Assembly: GCF_021442385.1 (NCBI RefSeq)
Contig: NZ_MUZA01000001.1
Location: 239,950 to 303,949 of the forward strand
Length of the DNA: 64,000 nt
Direction: 5' to 3'
From: Micromonospora sp. MH99
GTDB lineage: Bacteria; Actinomycetota; Actinomycetes; Mycobacteriales; Micromonosporaceae
A program made the position numbers and the translations under genes. Below are positions 8,299 through 15,712 of this stretch, piece by piece. Each line of letters begins with the position of its first letter. Within the stretch, counting starts at the first letter, position 1. The notes beneath the pieces were generated by a model that was not told the origin of the DNA, did not search any database, and saw only the letters and a program-made list of their open reading frames with translations.

Positions 8299-9057
8299 AT
8301 GAACACCATCGCCGAGCGGATGGCGGCGGCGTACGACGATGCCATTGAGGATCTGTGTGGGGCGACTCCGAAGGGGTGGTACGCGAAGCGGGGCACCGCC
8401 CGTGCGGCGGTGACCCATGCGGGAGCGCCGACGTTGAACGTGGCGTACGACCTGTCGCGGGAGCCGGACCTCGATTCGCTGGACACGATGGCGACCGAGG
8501 TGGCCCGGCAGATCGAGACCTGGTCGATCATGGTCCGGGAAGACGCCGACGGCGCGGTGGCTGATCTCGCCGGCCGTCACGGGCTCTCCGAGCGCAGCGA
8601 GCTGCCGCTGCTGGCCTGCGCGGCGGGCGAGCTGGTCTACCGGGCTGACGAGGCGCAGCGCGAGCGCGTGCGCCGGGTCGGCGCGGCGGACAGCGATCGG
8701 TACACGGACGTCCTCACCAGGGGGTTCGAGGCCCCGGACGGTCTGTTCGGGTCGCTGATGGGCGGCGCCGTGCTCGACGCCGAACGGATCGACGGCTACC
8801 TGTACGAGGAGGCCGGCGAGACCCTCGGCACGGGTCTCGGGATGCGCACCCGAGGGGTGGTCGGCGTGTTCAACATCGCCGTCGTCCCGGGCGCGCGCGG
8901 TCGTGGCCTGGGTCGCGCGATCACCGAGACGGTGGTGCGCGACGGTGTGGCGACCGGCGCGGACGCGGCGTACCTGCAGACCAGCGCGCTCGGCCGGCCA
9001 CTGTACGAGTCGATGGGCTTTCGCCTCCTGGAGAACTGGACAGCCTTCCATGCCTGA
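8299..9057 (+). CDS. GNAT-family N-acetyltransferase
   Basis: An acyl-CoA-dependent N-acetyltransferase (252 aa) of unknown substrate. The GNAT core is in the C-terminal half: VVGVFNIAVVPGARGRGLGRAITETVV holds the beta4 strand and the RGRGLG pyrophosphate-binding loop of motif A, and PLYESMGFRLLENW is the usual C-terminal motif B. The N-terminal 120 residues form a separate domain. I chose ATG 8299 because GGGGGAGGG precedes it; an open frame extending further upstream is Pro/Arg-rich and unlikely to be translated. It is followed by the TPR protein gene in the same direction, 74 nt on. Confidence 0.8.
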   Translation: MNTIAERMAAAYDDAIEDLCGATPKGWYAKRGTARAAVTHAGAPTLNVAYDLSREPDLDSLDTMATEVARQIETWSIMVREDADGAVADLAGRHGLSERSELPLLACAAGELVYRADEAQRERVRRVGAADSDRYTDVLTRGFEAPDGLFGSLMGGAVLDAERIDGYLYEEAGETLGTGLGMRTRGVVGVFNIAVVPGARGRGLGRAITETVVRDGVATGADAAYLQTSALGRPLYESMGFRLLENWTAFHA

Positions 9058-9131
9058 CCAGGAGACGAGACAGCCGGCACCATGCGGCGCGGGCGGCGCC
9101 ACCCTGCGCGAGCAACGAGGAGACATCAACC

Positions 9132-9857
9132 GTGAGCTTCAGTGACGACGTCCGCTCGGCCTTTCGGCGGGGGGAGACCGACGAGGTCGTGCGGATGAGT
9201 ACGGCCGAGATCGAGCGGGCCCGGACCGTCGGCGACGTGGCGAACGAGGTGGAGGCCCGGTACAGCCTCGCGCGGGTGGCGATTCGCGGCGGCGACCTGA
9301 CGCTCGGGGAGGCGCGGGCACGTCAGGCGCTCGACGTCGCGGTGCGCTCCGGCGATCGCGCGTTGGAGGAGCGGCCGAGACACGTGCTGGCCGCGGTGGC
9401 GCGGATGGCCGGCGACCTGACCCGGGCACGGGACCTGTACCAGGAGAGCATCGCGCTGAACGAGGCGCTGGGGCGGCCGGAGACCGTCAACTCCGAGACG
9501 CACAACCTGGCCTTCTGCGAGCTGGGCCTGGGCAATCTCGCCGAGGCGAGGAGGCTGTTCACCCTCAGCCGTACCCGGGTGTTCCAGCACGGCTGGGACG
9601 AGTTCGTGCCGTACGTCTGCGTGGCGGGCGCGGCGCTCGCGTCCGCCGAGGGTGACCACCCGCGAGCGGCGCTCATGGTCGGCCTCGCGGACGCGGCGTT
9701 CGCGGCCCTCGGCCAGGTGCCGGACCCGGACGACGCGGCCGACCTCGCCGCCGTGCGGGACGCCGCGATCGAGGCGCTCGGCCCCGACGCCTACGCCGCC
9801 GCGCAGGAGCGGGGTCGGCACCTCGACCCCCGTACGGCCTTCGACGACGACCTCTGA
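9132..9857 (+). CDS. TPR-repeat protein
   Basis: A cytoplasmic helical-repeat protein (241 aa) with about four tetratricopeptide-like repeats between residues 20 and 190 (for example ALEERPRHVLAAVARMAGDL and HNLAFCELGLGNLAEARRLF). It resembles the TPR arm of large transcriptional regulators but has no DNA-binding domain. It starts at GTG 9132 with GAGGAG upstream. It may bind a partner protein, possibly with the GNAT enzyme before it; nothing visible names that partner. It converges with the reductase gene 13 nt away. Confidence 0.65.
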   Translation: MSFSDDVRSAFRRGETDEVVRMSTAEIERARTVGDVANEVEARYSLARVAIRGGDLTLGEARARQALDVAVRSGDRALEERPRHVLAAVARMAGDLTRARDLYQESIALNEALGRPETVNSETHNLAFCELGLGNLAEARRLFTLSRTRVFQHGWDEFVPYVCVAGAALASAEGDHPRAALMVGLADAAFAALGQVPDPDDAADLAAVRDAAIEALGPDAYAAAQERGRHLDPRTAFDDDL

Positions 9858-9870
9858 GAGGGACGGCCGG

Positions 9871-10614
9871 TCAGGCGGGCGGCTCGGGGGCCGACCGGGA
9901 ATCGTGACCGTCGCCAGTGCGGGCGCGCGCGGCGGCGACTGCCTGGCCGCGCTCCGACCCCGGAAAGCGGCCGAGCATCGCGCGCACCTCGTCGGCGCTC
10001 ACGTTGGCGCCGAACAACTCGCTGCCCGGCTCGAGTCGTACCCCCTCGGCGAGGGGGCCAGCGACGACCGGATCGAAGCCGAGATCGTCCACGAGGGACG
10101 CGACGGTGGCGAGGTCGGCCTCGTCGTCACCGGCGATCGCGATGGCCTTGCGGCCCGCCGTGCCCGTCGACCGCGCCTCGTCCTCAAGGTCGTGGTAGCC
10201 CATGTGGTTGAACGCCTTGACCACCCGCGCGTCGGCCAGGAACGCCTGGACGATCTCACTGGACGAGGTGCGCGGGTCGGTCAGGTCGTCGCGGATACCG
10301 TCCACCTCCCACCAGTAGTTCATCGCGTCGACGACGAGCTTGCCGCGCAGCGCCTCGGCGGGCAGCGCACGGTACTTGCCCAGGGGCAGGGCGAGGATGA
10401 CGATGTCGGCTCCGGCCACGGCGTCGACGGCGGTGGTGGCCACCGCCCCGGGCGTGAGCACCTCGATGGTCAGGGCGATCTTCGCCGGGTCGCCGGAGCC
10501 GGCGACGAGCACCCGGTAGCCGGCGGCGAGCGCGAGCCGGGCGAGGACGGTGCCCACCTTGCCGGCGCCGAGCACGGCGAGGGTCCGGGGTCGGTCGTGG
10601 CCGTTGTCGAACAT
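9871..10614 (-). CDS. NADPH-dependent F420 reductase-like oxidoreductase
   Basis: A dinucleotide-binding reductase (247 aa) resembling Fno, which transfers hydride between NADPH and the deazaflavin F420. The Rossmann loop is [15 protein letters not shown] (about residues 14-28), followed by a cofactor-selecting [20 protein letters not shown] and the acidic middle region match the family. It is the last gene of a three-gene minus-strand group with two luciferase-like oxidoreductases, the kind of enzymes that often use F420 or FMN, so it may keep their cofactor reduced (inference). It could instead act on another substrate, as related NADP-binding proteins do. Gap to the neighbour: 31 nt. Confidence 0.75.
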   Translation of the reverse strand: MFDNGHDRPRTLAVLGAGKVGTVLARLALAAGYRVLVAGSGDPAKIALTIEVLTPGAVATTAVDAVAGADIVILALPLGKYRALPAEALRGKLVVDAMNYWWEVDGIRDDLTDPRTSSSEIVQAFLADARVVKAFNHMGYHDLEDEARSTGTAGRKAIAIAGDDEADLATVASLVDDLGFDPVVAGPLAEGVRLEPGSELFGANVSADEVRAMLGRFPGSERGQAVAAARARTGDGHDSRSAPEPPA

Positions 10615-10645
10615 GTCGTCCTTCCAGAGGGGGGCGGCCGGCGGG

Positions 10646-11677
10646 TCAGCTGGCCAGGATGTCGCGGACCATGGGGATCACCCGCGAGCCGTACAGCTCC
10701 ACGGCGCGCATCCGGGCGCTCACGGGCTGCGCTCCGGCGGTGTAGATGAGGTCGAACCGGCCGACGCCCAGGCTGCGGATGGCACCGGCCATCCGGCGGG
10801 CCACCGTCTCGGGCGAGCCGATGTAGAGCGAGCCGTGCTCGACCTCGGAGTCGAACTCCGTACGGCGGATCGGTGGCCAGCCGCGCAGCGCGCCGATCCG
10901 GTCCCGCATGACCCGGTAGTGCGGCCAGAACAGCTCCTTGGCCTCCTCGTCGGTGTCGGCGATGAAGCCGGGTGAGTGCATCCCGACCGGGTGCGCGGTG
11001 GTGCCGAGCTGGTCGGCCGCCCGGCGGTAGAGGTCGATGTAGGGGGCGAACCGGTCGGGAGCGCCGCCGATGATGGCGAGCATGAGCGGCAGGCCGTACC
11101 GGGCGGTTCGCACCACCGACTGGGGTGAGCCGCCCACGCCCACCCACGTGGTGAGGTGCCCCGACTCCGTCTTGGGGAAGACGTCGGCGTCCGTGAGCGG
11201 GGCGCGCGTGGTGCCGCTCCAGGTGACCGGCTGCTCGTCGAGCAGTTTCGCGAACAGCTCGATCCGTTCCTCGAACAGCACGTCGTAGTCGGCCAGGTCG
11301 TAGCCGAACAGGGGGAAGGACTCGGTGAACGAGCCCCGGCCGAGGATGACCTCGGCCCGGCCGTGCGACAGCGCGTCGACAGTGGCGAAACGCTGGAACA
11401 CCCGGACCGGGTCGTCGGAGCTCAGCACTGTGACACCGGAGGAGAGTCGAATCCGCGAGGTGCGGGTGGCGATGCCCGCCAGCACCGTCTCCGGCGTCGA
11501 CACCGAGTACTCCGGACGGTGGTGCTCGCCGAGGGCGATCACGTCGACGCCGAGGTCGTCGGCCAGCACCGCCTCGTCGACCACCTGGCGGATCGCGGCG
11601 GCGTGCGACACGGGCTTGCCGAAGTCGTCCTCCGGTACGTCACCGAAGGTGTCGAGGCCGAACACGAGGTCAGACAT
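10646..11677 (-). CDS. luciferase-like (LLM) flavin/F420 oxidoreductase A
   Basis: A TIM-barrel oxidoreductase of the bacterial luciferase superfamily (343 aa). Family features include [12 protein letters not shown] at the N-terminus, [11 protein letters not shown], and [17 protein letters not shown]. It is clearly paralogous to the next gene upstream, sharing the GEHHRPE/GEHYREG and FGYDLADY blocks, so the two arose by tandem duplication. Its start overlaps the end of that gene by 8 nt, indicating translational coupling. The substrate is unknown; control by the MarR protein across the divergent promoter is likely. Confidence 0.8.
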   Translation of the reverse strand: MSDLVFGLDTFGDVPEDDFGKPVSHAAAIRQVVDEAVLADDLGVDVIALGEHHRPEYSVSTPETVLAGIATRTSRIRLSSGVTVLSSDDPVRVFQRFATVDALSHGRAEVILGRGSFTESFPLFGYDLADYDVLFEERIELFAKLLDEQPVTWSGTTRAPLTDADVFPKTESGHLTTWVGVGGSPQSVVRTARYGLPLMLAIIGGAPDRFAPYIDLYRRAADQLGTTAHPVGMHSPGFIADTDEEAKELFWPHYRVMRDRIGALRGWPPIRRTEFDSEVEHGSLYIGSPETVARRMAGAIRSLGVGRFDLIYTAGAQPVSARMRAVELYGSRVIPMVRDILAS

Positions 11678-12719
11678 TGGTGGGCTCCTTCGCCAACAGC
11701 TCCCGGACCCGCGGCGCGACCTCGCTGCCCAGCAGCTCGATGGTGCGCGCCCGTGCCTCGCGAGGCAGGTGCATGATGTCGTACTTCAGGTCGAACCGAT
11801 TCAGCCGCAGGTCGCGGGCCATCGTGGCGATCTTGCGGGCGACCGTCTCCGGCGAGCCGACGAACAACGCCCCGTGGTCGATCTCGGCCTCGTAGCGGGC
11901 GCGGTCCGGTTTGTAGAAGCCGCGCTCCTCGGCGAGCCGCGCCACGGTCGGCTGCCAGTACCGCCACCAGGTCTCCACCGCCTCCTCGTCGGTGTCCGCG
12001 ACAAGGCCGAGCGAGTGCTGCCCGACCGGTTGCGTCGGCTGCCCGAACTGTGCGAGCGCCTGGTGGTAGAGGTCGACATGGCCGGCGAACCGCTGGGGAC
12101 GCCCACCGATGATCGCCAGCATGAGGGGAAGCCCGTGACGGGCGGCGCGGACCACCGAGTTGGGGCTTCCTCCGACGCCGATCCAGGTCGGGATGCCGCC
12201 CGGCCGCATCCGTGGATGCAGCCGCTGGGCGACCAGGGGAGTGCGTACCGTCCCGGACCAGGTGACCGTTTCGTCGCGCTGAAGCCGGAGGAAGAGGTCC
12301 AGCTTCTCCTCGAACAACCGCTCGTAGTCGGCCAGGTCGTAGCCGAACAGCGGGAACGACTCGGTCGCCGATGCCCGCCCGAGGACCAGTTGGGCGCGGC
12401 CGTCGCTCACCGCGTCGAGGGTGGCGAACTCGTGGTAGAGCCGGACCGGATCGTTCGTGCTGAGCACCGTGACCGAGGTGCCGAGGCGGATCCGCTCGGT
12501 AGCCGTCGCGATCGCCGCGAGCAGGACGGGTGTGGCCGAGTCGTTGTGGCCCTCCCGGTAGTGCTCACCGAGGCTGAACACGTCGAGCCCGACCGACTCC
12601 GCGAGCCGGGCCTCGTCCACGAGCAGTCGTACGGTCTCGGCGTCGCTCAGCGTCCGGTCGCCGTCGGTGGCCACCTCGCCAAACGAGTTGAGCCCCAGCT
12701 CGAAGCCTTTCGCCGTCAT
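11670..12719 (-). CDS. luciferase-like (LLM) flavin/F420 oxidoreductase B
   Basis: The first gene of the minus-strand oxidoreductase operon (349 aa). It has the LLM layout: NSFGEVATDGDRTLS near the start, [30 protein letters not shown] and the GVGGSPNSVVRAA flavin-region loop. It overlaps its paralogue by 8 nt. Members of this family are monooxygenases or reductases using reduced FMN or F420; which one applies here cannot be seen. Its promoter region holds two MarR-type palindromes shared with the divergent marR gene, suggesting that an aromatic or xenobiotic compound induces it (inference). Confidence 0.8.
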   Translation of the reverse strand: MTAKGFELGLNSFGEVATDGDRTLSDAETVRLLVDEARLAESVGLDVFSLGEHYREGHNDSATPVLLAAIATATERIRLGTSVTVLSTNDPVRLYHEFATLDAVSDGRAQLVLGRASATESFPLFGYDLADYERLFEEKLDLFLRLQRDETVTWSGTVRTPLVAQRLHPRMRPGGIPTWIGVGGSPNSVVRAARHGLPLMLAIIGGRPQRFAGHVDLYHQALAQFGQPTQPVGQHSLGLVADTDEEAVETWWRYWQPTVARLAEERGFYKPDRARYEAEIDHGALFVGSPETVARKIATMARDLRLNRFDLKYDIMHLPREARARTIELLGSEVAPRVRELLAKEPTNV

Positions 12720-12772
12720 GTCTCCTCCTCGGCGATCCTCGCCGTCGACCGCGAGGAAGTGATCTTCCCCTG

Positions 12773-12814
12773 TTGACGTGTCAATGATGCTAACCTGCTG
12801 ATTGACGCGTCAAT
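12773..12814. promoter_or_regulatory. paired MarR-type operators in the divergent promoter
   Basis: TTGACGTGTCAA (12773-12784) and ATTGACGCGTCAAT (12801-12814, a perfect 14-bp palindrome) lie 29 bp apart, centre to centre, between the LLM operon and the marR gene. Two like-phased sites with TTGAC arms overlapping probable -35 elements are typical of a MarR dimer controlling both directions. Confidence 0.75.
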
Positions 12815-12830
12815 TCCCCGGGAGAGACAC

Positions 12831-13331
12831 ATGGTGAGCGCCACACCCGAGCGGCGGAGGGGCCGCCAGCTGCCAACCGCGGAGGAGCTGCGGATCTGGC
12901 GGGACTTCGTCGAGACGACGGAGATGCTCACCTCCCGGGTCGGGTCACGTCTCCAGGTCGACACTTCCCTCTCCTCGGGGGACTACGCCGTCCTGCTCGC
13001 CCTCACCGAGGCGCCCGACGAGCGGATGCGCTCCTCCGCCCTCGCCGCACACATCGGGTGGGAGCGGAGCCGGCTCTCGCACCACCTGGGCCGGATGGAA
13101 CGACGCGGGCTCATTCGACGCGAGGAGTACGCAACCGTCCCGCGGGGGGCGCAGGTGATCCTCGCGCCGGCCGGGGCCGAGGCGTTCCAGCGGGCCACCT
13201 TCGGGCACCTGCGCACCATCCGGGAGCTGTTCGTCGACGCTCTCACACCGGAGCAGCTCCGCGCGGCCGGCGACATCGCGGCGGCGCTGCGCGAGCACCT
13301 CCGGCCGCGGCCCGAGGAGCGCGAGGAGTAG
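12831..13331 (+). CDS. MarR-family transcriptional regulator
   Basis: A winged-helix repressor (166 aa). The DNA-binding core is visible at about residues 55-115: SSALAAHIGWERSRLSHHLGRMERRGLI is the helix-turn-helix, and the following REEYATVPRGAQVILAPAG is the wing. GGGAGAG precedes the ATG at a good distance. It is divergent from the LLM oxidoreductases and 86 nt upstream of the MFS transporter gene in the same direction. The paired palindromes at 12773-12814 are its probable binding sites. The set looks like a ligand-sensing detoxification or catabolic unit: regulator, exporter, oxidoreductases. Confidence 0.85.
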   Translation: MVSATPERRRGRQLPTAEELRIWRDFVETTEMLTSRVGSRLQVDTSLSSGDYAVLLALTEAPDERMRSSALAAHIGWERSRLSHHLGRMERRGLIRREEYATVPRGAQVILAPAGAEAFQRATFGHLRTIRELFVDALTPEQLRAAGDIAAALREHLRPRPEEREE

Positions 13332-13417
13332 GCCGGGCCGCATGCGACGCGGCAGACCGGGTACGCCGCTGCGGCCGTCAAGCCCGACGCGCGCCGCGCA
13401 GCACGAGGAGTACCGAC

Positions 13418-14608
13418 ATGTCGATCGCGGGGCGGGCACGACTCGCGCCGAACGTCTCCCTGGTGCTGCTGGCGTCGATCCTCGTGTCGTTCCTGGCCGC
13501 CTCGGCGGCGCCGACTCCGCTCTACGGGATCTACCAGGAGCGCTGGCACTTCTCGCCGGTCACGACCACCGCGGTGTTCGCGGTCTACGCGCTCGCGGTG
13601 CTGGCGTCGCTGCTCATCTTCGGCAAGCTCTCCGACCACGTGGGCCGGCGTCCCGTCCTGGCTGTCGCGATCGCCGTGCAGATCCTCTCGCTGCTGGTCT
13701 TCATCCTCGCCAACGGCGTGCCCGCCCTGGTGGTCGCCCGCCTCGTGCAGGGGCTCGCGGCGGGTGCCGCCACGGGTGCGGTCGGCGCGGCGATGCTGGA
13801 CATCAACCGTGCGCGCGGGACGCTCGCGAACTCGATCGCGCCGGGTCTCGGCACCGGCAGTGGCGCGCTGCTCTCGGCGCTGCTCATCCGCTACCTGCCC
13901 GCGCCGACCCGGCTGGTGTACGTCGTCCTCGTCGCGGTCCTGCTGATCCAGGCCGTCGGGGTCGCCCTGATGCCGGAGACCGTCACACCGATGCCGGGTG
14001 CTCGGCGCAGTCTGCGACCCGAGATCAGGCTGCCGCGCCCCGTACGCGGGCCGGTGCTGGTCGTCGCTCCGGTGCTGTTCGCGGTCTGGGCGCTGGCCGG
14101 CTTCTTCGGCGCGCTCGGCCCGGCGCTCGTCCACAGTCTGATGGAGCCGTCGATCGTGGTCGCCGGCCTGGTCCTCTTCGTCTTCGCGCTCTTCGGGTCG
14201 GTCGCCGTCCTGGTGCTGCGCAACACCGCGGCGCGGACCGTGATCCTGACCGGGATCGTCGCCCTCATCCTGGGCATGGTCGTCACGGTGCTCTCGGTCA
14301 TGGCCGAGTCCGTTCCCGGGTTCTTCGTCGGCCTCGCGCTGGGCGGCGTCGGCTTCGGCGGCGGGTTCCAGGGCAGTCTCAAGACGATCATGCCGCTGGT
14401 CGAGGCGCACGAACGCGCCAGCGTCCTGTCGCTGCTCTACGTCGTCTGCTACGTCGGCTTCGGCCTTCCCACCGTGATCGCCGGCTTCCTCGTCGTCTAC
14501 GCCGGCGGTCTGCCGCAGACGGCCGACGAGTACTCGGTCGCCGTCATCCTCCTCGCCCTCGTCGCCCTGCTCGGGGTGCGCAGAGCGGCACGGGTGACAA
14601 CCGGCTGA
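13418..14608 (+). CDS. MFS transporter
   Basis: A major-facilitator permease (396 aa) with about 12 membrane helices. The loop after helix 2 carries GKLSDHVGRRPVL, the conserved motif A of drug/proton antiporters. GAGGAG lies 8 nt before ATG 13418, although the frame is open well upstream inside marR. It is probably co-transcribed with marR. Export of the compound sensed by MarR is the simplest role; sugar or acid import cannot be excluded. Confidence 0.85.
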   Translation: MSIAGRARLAPNVSLVLLASILVSFLAASAAPTPLYGIYQERWHFSPVTTTAVFAVYALAVLASLLIFGKLSDHVGRRPVLAVAIAVQILSLLVFILANGVPALVVARLVQGLAAGAATGAVGAAMLDINRARGTLANSIAPGLGTGSGALLSALLIRYLPAPTRLVYVVLVAVLLIQAVGVALMPETVTPMPGARRSLRPEIRLPRPVRGPVLVVAPVLFAVWALAGFFGALGPALVHSLMEPSIVVAGLVLFVFALFGSVAVLVLRNTAARTVILTGIVALILGMVVTVLSVMAESVPGFFVGLALGGVGFGGGFQGSLKTIMPLVEAHERASVLSLLYVVCYVGFGLPTVIAGFLVVYAGGLPQTADEYSVAVILLALVALLGVRRAARVTTG

Positions 14609-14695
14609 TGCGGGAAACGCCGCACCCGCCGCCGGCACAGGACGTAGCGTGGTGATCGCCGACGGCGGTGCCCGCACGCGATCCAGGAGGCCGAG

Positions 14696-15319
14696 ATGAG
14701 CCCGAAGGCTGGCGACGCGAGCGCCGCGTCGAATGTCGCAGGCCTCGACGTCAAGGTCGAGGTGATCGTCATCCCGGTCTCGGACGTCGACCGCGCGAAG
14801 CGGTTCTACCAGGGCCTCGGGTGGCGACTCGACCAGACGCCGTCGGGCATCGTCCAGTTCACGCCGCACGGCTCCGCGTGCTCGGTGCAGTTCGGCGCTC
14901 AGCTCACGTCGGCGACGCCGGGTTCGGCGACGGCGTACCTGGTCGTGTCGGACATCGAGGCGGCCCGCGACGCGCTCGCCTCGGCCGGTGTCGACGTGGG
15001 CGGCGTCTTCCACGTCACGCCGGACGGGCCGGCCGACGGCCCGGACCCCGAGCGGCGCAGCTACGTCTCGCGCGCCACGTTCCGCGACCCGGACGGCAAC
15101 ACCTGGCTGATGCAGGAGATCACGAACCGGCTGCCGGGGCGCGTCGAGGGCGACCTGACGTCGTACGGGTCGGCGAGCGAGCTGGCGAGCGCGCTGCGGC
15201 GGGCGGCCGCCGCCCACGGCGAGCACGAGAAGCGCACCGGCGAGCGGGACGACAACTGGCCCGACTGGTACGCGACGTACATGGTGAGCGAGCAGTCGGG
15301 GGCCACGCCGCCCGAGTGA
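14696..15319 (+). CDS. VOC-superfamily (glyoxalase-like) protein
   Basis: A 207-residue protein with a vicinal-oxygen-chelate fold: VEVIVIPVSDVDRAKRFYQG opens the first beta-alpha-beta unit and SRATFRDPDGNTWLMQEI is the closing strand with the metal-ligand Glu position. About 60 extra C-terminal residues, rich in charge and ending in a Trp-containing segment, extend beyond the usual 120-150 aa. AGGAGG lies 6 nt before the start. Substrate unknown; family roles include dioxygenase, isomerase and antibiotic binding. Confidence 0.75.
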   Translation: MSPKAGDASAASNVAGLDVKVEVIVIPVSDVDRAKRFYQGLGWRLDQTPSGIVQFTPHGSACSVQFGAQLTSATPGSATAYLVVSDIEAARDALASAGVDVGGVFHVTPDGPADGPDPERRSYVSRATFRDPDGNTWLMQEITNRLPGRVEGDLTSYGSASELASALRRAAAAHGEHEKRTGERDDNWPDWYATYMVSEQSGATPPE

Positions 15320-15541
15320 GCGGTGCCGGCACCACCCCACCGTCCGCCGGATCCGGCGCGGCAGTGCTGTTGTGTGCCCACCTCCACGGGCCGTCGACAA
15401 GAATCATCAGATGTATTGGCGAGCCGTGTGGACGGCACGTGTGTCCACCGTGGCCGCCTGCCCCCGCCACCGTTCCGGGCGAGTCCGAACTCTCCTGATT
15501 AGGGTCGGGTCGCCGCCCGTGATCCTCCGGGCTATCGACCG

Positions 15542-15602
15542 TTGCCTATTGCGTGACACCGGAGTAATCTTCCCGAAACACATCGGACGTTTGACCGTCC
15601 GA
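15542..15602 (+). promoter_or_regulatory. promoter plus inverted-repeat operator of GH95
   Basis: A -35-like TTGCCT (15542-15547) and a -10-like TAATCT (15565-15570) are exactly 17 nt apart. Shortly downstream, TCGGACG and CGTCCGA (15583-15589, 15596-15602) form a 7-bp inverted repeat with a 6-nt spacer, at roughly +6 to +26, where a repressor would block transcription. The rest of the 393-nt gap (15320-15712) shows no gene. Confidence 0.6.
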
Positions 15603-15712
15603 GGGTCTGCCGACGGCCTGCGCAGCGAGGCCGGTGCCACCGCGCGGATCCACTATCGGGGGTCGTCGTTGTCGCGCGTGGGTGGCCGTACCGGTCACCG
15701 TTTGGAGGATCG

